Positions 16,196 to 24,982 of a stretch of DNA of 64,000 bases are shown in pieces. Numbering within the stretch: the first letter of the stretch is position 1; every line of letters starts with the position of its first letter. The notes below the pieces were generated by a model. That model was not told the DNA's origin and made no database searches. It saw only the letters and a program-made list of their open reading frames with translations. A program made the translations under genes and the position numbers. The DNA comes from Streptomyces tauricus (GTDB taxonomy: Bacteria > Actinomycetota > Actinomycetes > Streptomycetales > Streptomycetaceae), in contig NZ_BMVY01000026.1 of assembly GCF_014650955.1 (NCBI RefSeq), positions 1 to 64,000 on the forward strand, in the 5' to 3' direction.

Positions 16196-19100
16196 GTGCG
16201 CTATCGCATCCTCGGCACCACCCAGGCACTCCGTACCGACGGCACCCTCGTTCCGGTCGGCGGGGCGCGGCTGCGCGCCCTGCTGACGGTGCTCGCCCTG
16301 CGCCCCGGCCGGACCGTGTCCGTGGGTGTGCTGGTCGACGAGGTCTGGGGCGCCGACCCTCCCGCCGACGCCCCGGGCGCGCTGCAGGCCCTGGTGGGCC
16401 GGTTGCGCAGGGCACTGGGCGCGGACGCGATCGGCTCCGACGAGGGCGGCTACCGGCTGCGCGCCGCGGCCGACGACGTCGACCTGCACTGGTTCGAACG
16501 GCTCGCGGGCGAAGGCTCCCGCGCGCTGGCCGACGGCGACCCCGGCAAGGCGGCCGTCATCCTGGACGACGCCCTCGCCCTCTGGCAGGGCCCGCCCCTC
16601 GCCGACCTCCCGGACCGTACGGCGGAGTCGTCGCGCTGGGAGGCCCGCCGGCTCGACGCCCGGCGCGCCCGGCTCGGCGCCGCCCTCGCCCTCGGCCACG
16701 CCGAACAGTCCCTGCCCGACCTCACCGCCCTCTGCGACACCCACCCCCTCGACGAACCCCTCCAGGTGCTGCGCCTGCGGGCCCTGCGCGACGCGGGCCG
16801 CGCGGCGGAGGCCCTGGCCGCCTACGAGTCCGTACGCCGCCTGCTGGCCGACCGCCTGGGCACCGACCCGGGCCCGGAACTACAGGCCCTGCACGCGGAA
16901 CTACTGACCGGCCCCCCGGCGTTCATCAAGGGCGCGGGGAACGGCGCGCCTCACGGCCCCACCCCCTTCAGGGGCGCGGGGAACGGCGCACCAGGCCTCC
17001 ACGGAGCCGCACCTGCCGGCGGCGCGACAGCCCCGCATCGCAGCAGGGGCGCGGGGAACGGCGCACCAAGTCCCCACGGGCCCGCACCACGCGAACGCCC
17101 CGCGCCACGCGGCAACCTCCGAGCCCGGCTCACCTCCTTCGTGGGCCGGGACACCGACCTGACGGCCATCCGCGGAGACCTCGCGGCGGCCCGGCTCGTC
17201 ACCCTGCTCGGACCGGGCGGCGCCGGGAAGACCCGGCTGTCGCAGGAGGCGGCGGAGAGCGCCGCCCAGGACCTGCCGGACGGGGTGTGGCTGGCCGAAC
17301 TCGCCCCCGTCACCGACCCGGACGCCGTCCCCGAGGCCGTCCTCACCGCGGTCGGCGCGCGGGAGACCGTGCTGCGCAGCGCCGGGGCCGAGGAGATGCG
17401 CGTCGTCACCGACCGGCACGACGACCCGCTCGTGCGGCTCACCGAGCACTGCGCCAAACGCCGCATGCTGATCGTCCTCGACAACTGCGAACACGTCGTG
17501 GACGCCGCCGCCCGCCTCGTCGAGCAGCTCCTCGAACGCTGCCCCGGACTGACCGTACTGGCCACGAGCCGCGAACCCCTCGGCGTACCGGGGGAGTTGC
17601 TGCGGCCCGTCGAGCCGCTGCCCGAGCCGTACGCGCTCCAGCTGCTCGCCGACCGGGGCGCGGCGGCCCGGCCCGGTTTCCGGATCGAGGACGACCCGGA
17701 GGCCGCCGCCGAGATCTGCCGGCGCCTGGACGGACTGCCGCTCGCCATCGAACTCGCCGCGGCCCGGCTGCGGATGCTCACCCCGCGCCAGATCGCCGAC
17801 CGCCTCGACAACCGCTTCCGCCTGCTCACCTCCGGCAGCCGTACGGTCCTGCCGCGCCAGCAGACGCTGCGGGCCGTCGTCGACTGGTCCTGGGACCTGC
17901 TGGACGAGGACGAACGCGACGTACTGCGGCGGCTGTCCGTCTTCGCGGGCGGCTGCGACCTCACCGCCGCCGAGGCCGTCTGCGGACCCGCCGCGCTGGA
18001 GGCCCTCGGCTCCCTCGTCGACAAGTCCCTCGTGGTGGCGGCCCCTTCGGGCAAGGGATCGGCCAAGGGCGTGGACAAGGGATCGGACAAGGCCACGGGT
18101 TCGGGTTCGGGTTCGGGCCAGGGGGAAGGCGCAGGCGGGGTCGCGGACCCGGTCCGGACTTCGGGCCCGCGCCCGGGCCCGGGTGACGGCGAGATGCGCT
18201 ACCGGCTCCTGGAGACCGTCGCCGAGTACGCCGGACAGCGGCTCGACGCGTGCGGCGAGCGCCCCGCGACCGAGCGCGCCCACCTCACGTACTACCGCGA
18301 ACTCGCCCGCACCACCGACCCGTTGCTGCGCGGCCCGAGTCAGCGCGAGGCGATCGAACTCCTCCAGCTCGAAGGCGAGAACACACGGGTTGCACTCCAG
18401 CGCGCCGTCGCCGCGGGCGACGAGCAGGAGGCGCTCTGCCTCGTCCTCTCCCTCGCCTGGTACTGGCAGATCCGCGACCTGCGGATGATCACCCGCAACT
18501 GGACGCGGGAGGTCATGGCGATGGGCCCCGACCCGTTCGCGCCCCCCACCGAGCACGCGGTCCCGCTGTACGAGTCGTGCATCGCCGACCCGCCGCCCAT
18601 GAGCCCCGACGTCCTCGTCGAGGCGAGGCGCGGCGTCCATCTCCTGCACCTCGCCTGTATGGACCTGGAACTGGACACCTGGCAGACACCGGAGGCCGAG
18701 GCCAAGCTGCGCGCCGTCAACGAGGCCTACGAGCCCGGCCTCCCGCAGGTCTGCCGCAACCCCGGCTACCTCTGGTTCTTCGCGGTGCTGCTGACCGGCG
18801 ACCTGGACCGGCTGCGCCGGGTCATCGACGCGAGCGTGGAGACCTGCCGTGCGCTCGGCACCCGCTGGGAGCTGGCCGTCGCCCTGCAGATGCGCGCCAA
18901 CATGCTCGCCAACCGTGCCGACTGGGCGGGCGACGCGACCCGTGACGCCGACGAGTCGCTGGAGCTGTTCGTGGGCCTCGAAGACGCCTGGGGCGCCGCC
19001 GAGGCGCTCTCCGCGCGTGGCGAGGCCCATGAGCGCAAGGGCGAGTACCAGCTCGCCGCGACGGACTACGAGACGGCCATCGCCCACGCCGAACGCCTCG

Positions 19101-19738
19101 GCGCCCGCGCCCAGGTGGCCATCCTCAGCACCCGGCTGGGCAGCGTGCTCATCGACGCCGGCGAGACCGGTCGGGGCGAGCGGCTGCTGCGCGAGGTCCT
19201 GGAACAGGGCGACGGCACCCACAACGAGGCCATGCCCGGGGCCCGGCTCTTCCTCGCGATGTGGCTCGGCCGCACCGGCCGCGTCGCCGAGGCCAGGGAG
19301 CAGATGGAGCGGCTGTGGGACGACTTCGCCGCCGTACGGTTCGTGGTCTTCGACGGGTTCGTGATGGGCGTGGACGCCTGGCTGGACTCGCAGGAGGGCC
19401 TGTACGACGAGGCCGTGGTGAAGGTGCGCGGCGCCCTGGAGCGGGCCAAGGACCCCCTGACCCAGATGATCGCGCCGCACATGTTCTCGGCGCATCTGAC
19501 CACCGCGGCCATCGCACTGGCCGGGATCGACGGCGGCCGGCGCGCCGGGGACGCCGCACGGTGCCTGGGCGCCGCCGACGGACTCCTGCCGCCCGGCCAC
19601 TTCCGGGCCGTCGTGGAGCACGAGATGCGCTCCCAGGCCGAGACGGCGACGCGCCGGGTCCTCGACGACCCGGCGTACGACGACGCGTACACGCAGGGCG
19701 GCGGCCTCTCCTTCGAGGAGGCCGCCGCCCTGGTCTGA
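16196..19738 (+). CDS. AfsR/SARP-like regulator: winged helix, BTAD, ATPase, TPR
   Basis: A protein of about 1180 residues. Order: OmpR-type winged helix (residues 1-90), BTAD helical domain (about 95-243), a linker at about 245-298 encoded by three REP repeats, an AAA/NB-ARC-like ATPase with Walker A GPGGAGKTR near 337 and LIVLDNCEH near 425, a second Ser/Gly/Lys-rich linker around 620-660, then helical TPR-like repeats. AfsR-type proteins activate secondary-metabolism genes in response to ATP/ADP state. The GTG at 16196 (VRYRILG) is preferred; ATG at 16187 is the alternative. No biosynthetic cluster is next to it, so its target is unknown. Confidence 0.85.
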   Translation: MRYRILGTTQALRTDGTLVPVGGARLRALLTVLALRPGRTVSVGVLVDEVWGADPPADAPGALQALVGRLRRALGADAIGSDEGGYRLRAAADDVDLHWFERLAGEGSRALADGDPGKAAVILDDALALWQGPPLADLPDRTAESSRWEARRLDARRARLGAALALGHAEQSLPDLTALCDTHPLDEPLQVLRLRALRDAGRAAEALAAYESVRRLLADRLGTDPGPELQALHAELLTGPPAFIKGAGNGAPHGPTPFRGAGNGAPGLHGAAPAGGATAPHRSRGAGNGAPSPHGPAPRERPAPRGNLRARLTSFVGRDTDLTAIRGDLAAARLVTLLGPGGAGKTRLSQEAAESAAQDLPDGVWLAELAPVTDPDAVPEAVLTAVGARETVLRSAGAEEMRVVTDRHDDPLVRLTEHCAKRRMLIVLDNCEHVVDAAARLVEQLLERCPGLTVLATSREPLGVPGELLRPVEPLPEPYALQLLADRGAAARPGFRIEDDPEAAAEICRRLDGLPLAIELAAARLRMLTPRQIADRLDNRFRLLTSGSRTVLPRQQTLRAVVDWSWDLLDEDERDVLRRLSVFAGGCDLTAAEAVCGPAALEALGSLVDKSLVVAAPSGKGSAKGVDKGSDKATGSGSGSGQGEGAGGVADPVRTSGPRPGPGDGEMRYRLLETVAEYAGQRLDACGERPATERAHLTYYRELARTTDPLLRGPSQREAIELLQLEGENTRVALQRAVAAGDEQEALCLVLSLAWYWQIRDLRMITRNWTREVMAMGPDPFAPPTEHAVPLYESCIADPPPMSPDVLVEARRGVHLLHLACMDLELDTWQTPEAEAKLRAVNEAYEPGLPQVCRNPGYLWFFAVLLTGDLDRLRRVIDASVETCRALGTRWELAVALQMRANMLANRADWAGDATRDADESLELFVGLEDAWGAAEALSARGEAHERKGEYQLAATDYETAIAHAERLGARAQVAILSTRLGSVLIDAGETGRGERLLREVLEQGDGTHNEAMPGARLFLAMWLGRTGRVAEAREQMERLWDDFAAVRFVVFDGFVMGVDAWLDSQEGLYDEAVVKVRGALERAKDPLTQMIAPHMFSAHLTTAAIALAGIDGGRRAGDAARCLGAADGLLPPGHFRAVVEHEMRSQAETATRRVLDDPAYDDAYTQGGGLSFEEAAALV
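16930..17065 (+). repeat. Three REP copies inside the AfsR-like coding region
   Basis: Copies of the GGGGCGCGGGGAACGGCGC core lie at 16930-16948, 16970-16990 and 17045-17065, all plus-oriented and all in the same reading phase. Each is translated as GAGNGAP. They fall between the BTAD domain and the ATPase domain. The spacer between copies also resembles intergenic REP flanks. These are the only copies of the core I found well inside a gene in this window. Confidence 0.9.
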
Positions 19739-19756
19739 CGCGAGAGGGTCCTCGTG

Positions 19757-20587
19757 TCAGGTCTTGGTGCGGTACTTGTGGATGGCGACCGGGGCCATCA
19801 CCACGGTGATGACGAGCGACCACAGCAGCGTGATCATGACGTCGTGGGCGACCGGCTGGCCGCCGTTCATCAGACCCCGGGCCGCGTCCGCGAGGGACGA
19901 CAGCGGGTTGTAGTCGGTGAACGTCTGCAGCCAGCCCGGCATGGTGGACGGCGGCGAGAAGATCGACGACCCGAACTGCAGGGGCATCAGCACGAGGAAC
20001 CCCATTCCCTGGATGGCCTGGGCGTTCTTCATCACCACGCCCATGGTCAGAAAGATCCACATGATGGACGAGCCGAAGACCAGGGCCAGTCCGATGGCGG
20101 CGAACAGACCGGGGACGTTCGACACGGACAGACCGAGCAGGAAGCCGACCCCGAGCAGGATCGCCGTGGCGAGCAGCAGCCGGCCTATCTCGACCATGAT
20201 CTTGGCGATCAGGACCGAGGCGCGGGAGATCGGCAGCGACCGGAAGCGGTCCATGACCCCCGTCTGGAAGTCCTGGTTGAAACCGGTGCCCACGCCCATG
20301 GCGATGTTCATGCCCATCATCGCCATCAGGCCGGGGACGACGTAGTTGACGTACTCGTCCTGGTTGCCCTTGCCGGCGATGGCGCCGCCGAAGACGAACA
20401 CGAAGAGCAGCGTGAAGACGATCGGCATCAGGATGACGTCGAACATCGACTCGGGGTCCTGGCGGATCCACAGCACGTTGCGGCGGATCAGGGCGCTGAT
20501 GTGCCGCAGATGGGCGCGCGGGCCGACGTGCGGATCGTCGCCGGTGTCGAGCGCCGCGGGTTTGTCGATGACGGTGGCGGCGCTCAT
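19757..20587 (-). CDS. ABC-2 type export permease (DrrB family)
   Basis: A 276-residue permease. About six membrane helices follow a cytosolic N-terminus. It carries RFRSLPISRASVLIAK, the typical ABC-2 exporter amphipathic segment, and FGSSIFSPPSTMPGWLQTFTDYNPLS. Its start overlaps the stop of the upstream ATPase gene (ATGA). Together they form a DrrAB-like exporter, probably for a hydrophobic drug or metabolite. It converges on the AfsR-like gene with only 18 bp between stops. Confidence 0.88.
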   Translation of the reverse strand: MSAATVIDKPAALDTGDDPHVGPRAHLRHISALIRRNVLWIRQDPESMFDVILMPIVFTLLFVFVFGGAIAGKGNQDEYVNYVVPGLMAMMGMNIAMGVGTGFNQDFQTGVMDRFRSLPISRASVLIAKIMVEIGRLLLATAILLGVGFLLGLSVSNVPGLFAAIGLALVFGSSIMWIFLTMGVVMKNAQAIQGMGFLVLMPLQFGSSIFSPPSTMPGWLQTFTDYNPLSSLADAARGLMNGGQPVAHDVMITLLWSLVITVVMAPVAIHKYRTKT

Positions 20588-21648
20588 ACGGCGGCCTCCT
20601 CGTAGGACTCGTGGGAGCGGTCGGCCGGGGTGTCCCGCGGGTCGCCCGGACCGGTCGGTTCGGATGCGCGGTGGCCGGTGAGGGAGAGGAACACCTCGTC
20701 CAGGCTGGGCAGTTCGGTGCTGAGGCCCGCGAGGGTGATGCCGCGGGCGGTGAGCGCGCCGACCACGGCGGTCAGCTGCTCGTCGCTGAGGATCGGCACG
20801 AGGACCGTGCCGGTGGCGATGTCCACGGTGGCGTTGCCCGGGCCCGTGAGGCCGAACTCGTCCAGCGCGGCGGCCGTGGGGCGCAGCTCCAGCGGGTCGG
20901 CCGGGCGGATGCGCAGGGTGCGTCCGCCGACCTTCGCCTTCAGCTCGTCGATACCGCCGTTGGCGATGACCCGGCCGCGGTCGATGACCGTCAGCTCGTT
21001 GGCGAGCTGCTCGGCCTCCTCCATGTACTGCGTGGTGAGCAGCACGGTGACACCGTCGCCGACCATCCGCTTGACCTCGCCCCACACCTCTTTCCGCGTA
21101 CGGGGGTCCAGGCCGGTCGTCGGCTCGTCCAGGAAGAGGACGGTCGGACTGCCGATCATGGACGCGGCGAGGTCGAGGCGCCGCCGCATGCCTCCGGAGT
21201 ACGTGCTCGCCGGGCGCTTGCTCGCCTCGGTGAGCGAGAAGCGCTCCAGGAGTTCGTCCGCACGGGTGCGGGCGTCCTTGCGGGTCAGGTCGAGGAGCCG
21301 CCCGATCAGATAGAGGTTCTCGCGCCCGGAGAGCTTCTCGTCCACGGAGGCGTACTGGCCGGTGAGGCCTATCACCCGGCGCAGGCGGCGCGGCTGGCGC
21401 ACGACGTCGAAGCCGGCGACCGTGGCGTGGCCCGAGTCCGGGACGAGGAGGGTGGACATGATGCGGACGAGGGTCGTCTTGCCGGCGCCGTTGGGGCCGA
21501 GCACGCCGCGGACCGTGCCCTCGCGCACGTCCAGGTCCACGCCGTCCAGTGCTTTGGTCTCGCCGTAGTGCTTGACCAGTCCCCGTACGCTCACGGCGTC
21601 GGGGCGGCCGTGGCCGTCATGCCGGGGCTCGTTGTCGATTCGCGTCAT
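20584..21648 (-). CDS. ABC transporter ATPase, daunorubicin-resistance (DrrA) family
   Basis: A 354-residue ATPase. Walker A GPNGAGKTT, signature YSGGMRRRLDLA and Walker B VLFLDEPTTGLDP fit the DrrA group. A long C-terminal extension with a LPSLDEVFLSLTG motif is typical of DrrA exporters. ATG at 21648 (MTRIDNEPRH) is chosen. The reading frame stays open for 48 more codons upstream, but those codons run into REP repeats and are not expected to be translated. It is coupled to the permease gene. Confidence 0.88.
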   Translation of the reverse strand: MTRIDNEPRHDGHGRPDAVSVRGLVKHYGETKALDGVDLDVREGTVRGVLGPNGAGKTTLVRIMSTLLVPDSGHATVAGFDVVRQPRRLRRVIGLTGQYASVDEKLSGRENLYLIGRLLDLTRKDARTRADELLERFSLTEASKRPASTYSGGMRRRLDLAASMIGSPTVLFLDEPTTGLDPRTRKEVWGEVKRMVGDGVTVLLTTQYMEEAEQLANELTVIDRGRVIANGGIDELKAKVGGRTLRIRPADPLELRPTAAALDEFGLTGPGNATVDIATGTVLVPILSDEQLTAVVGALTARGITLAGLSTELPSLDEVFLSLTGHRASEPTGPGDPRDTPADRSHESYEEAAV

Positions 21649-21732
21649 GCCCCCAACGTCGCACCCCCCACCGACAAACCACCGACACCGGACCGACAGC
21701 CGCGCGCGGGGGTGGGTGCGGCCCCCAACACC

Positions 21733-21917
21733 TGCGCAGTTCCCCGCGCCCCAAAAAAAACCAAAAGACTGCGCCGTTCCCCGCGCCCCCAAAGACGAAA
21801 AGACTGCGCAGTTCCCCGCGCCCCTAGGTGCCTAGGGGCGCGGGGAACTGCGCAGCGGGGGCGAGGGGGCGGAGCCCCCATGCAGGGACGGGAATGGGTA
21901 GGGGCGGCGGGGGCGAG
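21733..21917. repeat. REP cluster plus second repeat family between drrA-like gene and panB
   Basis: Minus-oriented REP cores lie at about 21733, 21768 and 21804, and a plus-oriented core at 21831. The last two form a perfect inverted repeat with 25-bp arms (21804-21828 and 21831-21855) and TG between. A different repeat begins at 21857: GGGGCGAGGGGGCGGAGCCCCC, ATG, a variable 3-4 nt, then GGACGGGAA and GGGTAGGGGCGGCGG. It is about 60 bp long and ends near 21917. A near copy lies at 47548. The cluster lies upstream of the drrA-like gene and downstream of panB; both genes are on the minus strand. Confidence 0.85.
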
Positions 21918-21925
21918 GGAAAAAC

Positions 21926-21960
21926 GGCAGCCCGCCGACGGGGGAAATCGGCGGGCTGCC
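21926..21960 (-). terminator. Intrinsic terminator downstream of panB
   Basis: A perfect 13-bp stem, GGCAGCCCGCCGA paired with TCGGCGGGCTGCC, around a 9-nt purine-rich loop. It lies about 90 bp past the panB stop in the direction of transcription, after the 9-bp tandem repeat. Confidence 0.75.
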
Positions 21961-21984
21961 TCCGTGCCGCAGTGGCTTGGTGGA

Positions 21985-22038
21985 TCTAGTGGCGCTAGTG
22001 GCGCTGGTGGCGCTGGTGGCGCTGGTGGCGCTGGTGGC
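21985..22038. repeat. 9-bp tandem repeat just past panB
   Basis: Six near-perfect tandem copies of GCT(A/G)GTGGC. They begin 11 bp past the panB stop codon in the direction of transcription. The unit length is a multiple of three, but it lies outside panB in the annotated frame. Such a repeat is prone to slippage and should vary between strains. Confidence 0.85.
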
Positions 22039-22049
22039 GCCAGTGGAAG

Positions 22050-22916
22050 CTAGTGGACGGAGTGTTCCTCCTGCGGGAACGTTCCGCCCACGACATCGTC
22101 GGCGAACGCCTTCGCGGCAGACCCCATGACCTGCCGAAGATCCGCGTACTGCTTCACGAACCGCGGCATCTTGCCCCCCGTGAGCCCGAGCATGTCGGTC
22201 CACACAAGAACCTGCGCGTCCGTCTCGGCCCCCGCCCCGATCCCGACGGTAGGAATGTGCAGCACCCGAGTAACCTCCGCCGCCAACTCCGCCGGCACAA
22301 GCTCCAGTACCACCGCGAACGCCCCCGCGTCCTGCACGGCCTTGGCATCGCGCAGCAACTGCTGAGCGGCCTCCTCGCCACGCCCCTGCACCCGGTATCC
22401 CATGGAGTTCACGGACTGCGGCGTGAGCCCGATGTGCGCCATCACGGGGATACCCGACTCCACGAGCAGCTTGATCTGCTCGTGCGAGCGCTCACCGCCC
22501 TCCAGCTTCACGGCCCCGACCCCGGCGTCCTTCACCAGCCGCATGGCCGACCGCAGCGCCTGCACGGGCCCCTCCTGGTACGACCCGAACGGCAGGTCGC
22601 CCACGATGAGGGCGCGCGAGGTGCCGCGTACGACGGCGGCCGACAGCATGGTCATCTCGTCGAGGGTGACGGGCACGGTGGTCTCGTAGCCCAGGTGACA
22701 GTTGCCCGCGGAGTCGCCGACGAGCATGACCGGGATGCCGGCCTCGTCGAAGACGGACGCGGTCATCGCGTCGTACGCGGTGAGCATCGGCCACTTCTCG
22801 CCGCGCTCCTTGGCCACCGTGATGTCGCGGACAGTGATACGGCGTGTGCCCTTGCCTCCGTACAGCGCCCTGTTGCTGCTGTCGGTGGTGTTCTGGGCAG
22901 CCGAGAACTGCGTCAT
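22050..22916 (-). CDS. panB: 3-methyl-2-oxobutanoate hydroxymethyltransferase
   Basis: A 288-residue enzyme of pantothenate and CoA synthesis that adds a hydroxymethyl group from methylene-THF to 2-oxoisovalerate. Family signatures include MLTAYDAMTASVFDEAGIPVMLVGDS, MAHIGLTPQSVN, and VGIGAGAETDAQVLVW. The ATG at 22916 has GAAGGAG about 9 nt upstream. An ATG seven codons earlier lacks one. It is alone on its transcript, followed by a tandem repeat and a terminator. Confidence 0.95.
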   Translation of the reverse strand: MTQFSAAQNTTDSSNRALYGGKGTRRITVRDITVAKERGEKWPMLTAYDAMTASVFDEAGIPVMLVGDSAGNCHLGYETTVPVTLDEMTMLSAAVVRGTSRALIVGDLPFGSYQEGPVQALRSAMRLVKDAGVGAVKLEGGERSHEQIKLLVESGIPVMAHIGLTPQSVNSMGYRVQGRGEEAAQQLLRDAKAVQDAGAFAVVLELVPAELAAEVTRVLHIPTVGIGAGAETDAQVLVWTDMLGLTGGKMPRFVKQYADLRQVMGSAAKAFADDVVGGTFPQEEHSVH

Positions 22917-23098
22917 TGCAACGGCTCCTTCTGTCATCTCGAAGCGCCCTGACGGCGTCTCCGGATCCCCTCCATGGTGGCACCTCGTGCCACAGAACGG
23001 CTAGAGGGGTCACCGTGGCCCTCGTCTCCGCGGCCGAGCCCGGTGTCCTGGCCCCAAGCCGACCTCCAGGGCTCGTAAGGTCTCGGTAAAGGATTCCA

Positions 23099-23117
23099 AT
23101 ACGAGACGGTCTCGTAT
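23099..23117. promoter_or_regulatory. Perfect inverted-repeat operator upstream of the MFS pump
   Basis: ATACGAGAC and GTCTCGTAT form a perfect 9-bp inverted repeat around a single base. It is centred 34 bp before the MFS start codon, overlapping the expected promoter. The TetR gene at 24983 follows the pump, so the site is the likely TetR operator. Confidence 0.8.
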
Positions 23118-23141
23118 CGAATCTCGCCTAGCCTTTTCGGT

Positions 23142-24716
23142 ATGACAACTCCTGCCGACACCGCTCCCCGGATACCGGAGGCCGTGCACCGACGACGCTG
23201 GGCGATCCTCGGCGTCCTGATGCTGAGCCTGCTGATCGTCGTTCTCGACAACTCGATCCTGAACGTCGCGATCAAGACCATCTCGACGCCCGCCCCGACC
23301 GGTCTGGGAGCCACCCAGAGCGAGCTGGAATGGGCCATCAACTCGTACACCCTCGTCTTCGCGGGCCTGCTCTTCTCCGCCGGTCTCCTCGGCGACCGGC
23401 TCGGCCGCAAGAAGGTGCTGCTCGGCGGCCTCCTCGTCTTCGGGATCGGCTCGGCGCTCGCCGCCTCCTCCGGCTCCCCGGTCGAGCTGATCTCGTTCCG
23501 CGCGGTGATGGGCCTCGGGGCCGCCTTCGTGATGCCGGCCACGCTCGCCGTCCTCATGAACGTCTTCGAGCGCGACGAGCAGCCGAAGGCGATCGGCATC
23601 TGGGCGGGCGGTGTCGGCCTCGCCATCGCCATCGGCCCGATCACCGGAGGGGTCCTGCTCGACCACTTCTGGTGGGGTTCCGTCTTCCTCATCAACGTGC
23701 CGATCGTGGTCGTGGCGCTCGGCCTGATGATCTGGCTCGTCCCCGACTCCCGCGACCCGAAGCCGGGCCGCATCGACCCGGTGGGCGTGGTGCTGTCCGT
23801 CATCGGCCTCGTCCTGCTGGTGTACGGCATCATCAAGGGCGGCCAGCTCGCCGACTTCACGGACGTCAAGGTCCTCGCGACCATCGGCGCCGGACTCGCC
23901 GTACTCGTCGGCTTCGTCGTGCACGAGAAGCGCAGCGACCACCCGTCGATCGACATCGACTACTTCAAGAACAAGGTCTTCTCCGCCGCGATCTCCGCCA
24001 TAGCGCTCGTCTTCTTCGCGCTGATGGGCGTGACCTTCTTCTCCGTCTTCTACACGCAGAGCGTGCGCGGTTACTCGCCCCTGCAGACCGGTCTGCTGAT
24101 GCTGCCGCTGGCCGTCGCGCAGCTCGTCTTCGCGCCGCGTGCCCGGCTGGTCGTGGACCGCTTCGGCAACCGGGCCACCACGACCGCCGGCATGCTCACC
24201 ATCGCCGCCATGCTGGCCGCGTTCGCCGCGCTGGACGCGGACACGCCGATCTGGATCCTGGAAGTCATCTTCTTCCTGATGGGCACGGGAATGGCGCACA
24301 TCATGACGCCGACCAGCGTCGTGATCATGCAGGCTCTGCCCCGCGAGAAGGCGGGCTCGGCCTCCGCGCTCAGCAACACGTTCCGCCAGGTCGGCGGCGC
24401 GCTCGGCATCGCCGTACTCGGCTCGGTCCTCTCCGCCGCGTACCGCTCGGGCATCGAGGACAAGCTGCCCCCGGCCGCGCGGCACGAGGCGGGCGAGTCC
24501 ATCGAGGCGACCCTCGGCTTCGCCGCGAAGCTGGGCCCGAAGGGTGACGCCCTGATCACCCCGGCCAACGACGCCTTCCTCCACGCCATGCACGTAACGT
24601 CCCTGTGCGGCGCGGCAGTAGCGGTCGTAGGCGCGGCAGTCGTCTACCTCTTCCTCCCGGGCCGCACCCCCACCCAGACAGAAAAAGAACCGCAACTAAT
24701 AACCACCGACCACTGA
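23142..24716 (+). CDS. MFS multidrug efflux pump, DHA2 (EmrB/QacA) family
   Basis: A 524-residue membrane protein with 14 predicted helices. It has the DHA2 motif LDNSILNVAIKTI in helix 1, then WAINSYTLVFAGLLFSAGLLGDRLGRKKVLL, the MFS motif A. The export substrates are unknown but usually lipophilic drugs or cations. The ATG at 23142 lies 25 bp past a perfect inverted-repeat operator. It is followed by an array of REP repeats and then a TetR gene on the same strand. Confidence 0.9.
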   Translation: MTTPADTAPRIPEAVHRRRWAILGVLMLSLLIVVLDNSILNVAIKTISTPAPTGLGATQSELEWAINSYTLVFAGLLFSAGLLGDRLGRKKVLLGGLLVFGIGSALAASSGSPVELISFRAVMGLGAAFVMPATLAVLMNVFERDEQPKAIGIWAGGVGLAIAIGPITGGVLLDHFWWGSVFLINVPIVVVALGLMIWLVPDSRDPKPGRIDPVGVVLSVIGLVLLVYGIIKGGQLADFTDVKVLATIGAGLAVLVGFVVHEKRSDHPSIDIDYFKNKVFSAAISAIALVFFALMGVTFFSVFYTQSVRGYSPLQTGLLMLPLAVAQLVFAPRARLVVDRFGNRATTTAGMLTIAAMLAAFAALDADTPIWILEVIFFLMGTGMAHIMTPTSVVIMQALPREKAGSASALSNTFRQVGGALGIAVLGSVLSAAYRSGIEDKLPPAARHEAGESIEATLGFAAKLGPKGDALITPANDAFLHAMHVTSLCGAAVAVVGAAVVYLFLPGRTPTQTEKEPQLITTDH

Positions 24717-24726
24717 GCCACCGAAA

Positions 24727-24885
24727 AGGGGCGCGGGGAACGGCGCAGCCCTTTGGCCTTTAGGGGCGGCGGGGAACGGCGCAATCTTTCGGCTTTTGAG
24801 GGCGCGGGGAACGGCGCAGTCTTGTGGCTTTCAGGGGCGCGGGGAACGGCGCAGTCTTTTCGCCTTCAGGGGGCGCGGGCAGACG
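24727..24885 (+). repeat. Tandem array of five REP units between MFS pump and TetR gene
   Basis: Plus-oriented cores at about 24728, 24762, 24799, 24833 and a decayed one at 24867, giving a spacing of 34-37 bp. Between cores is a short variable stretch such as CTTTTGAG or TTTCA. It fills most of the 266-bp gap between two co-directional genes. Confidence 0.85.
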
Positions 24886-24982
24886 GCGCGCCCCCAAGAC
24901 ACACCCGCACACAACCAACCAGGGACAATCAGCCCAGTCGGCGGAACGGCAGAAGCAACAGCCAAGAGAGCGGAGCGAACTC

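Noticed and set aside
21649..21792. Upstream extension of the DrrA-like ATPase (frame starting in REP sequence)
   Set aside because: The extra 48 residues are translated REP repeat (ARGTAQ-type peptides) and the ABC domain begins after MTRIDNEP.
24824..24982. Upstream extension of the TetR gene through the REP array
   Set aside because: GGAG plus GTG at 24983 is a proper start, and the upstream peptide is translated repeat (GAGNGA, then Arg/Lys-rich).
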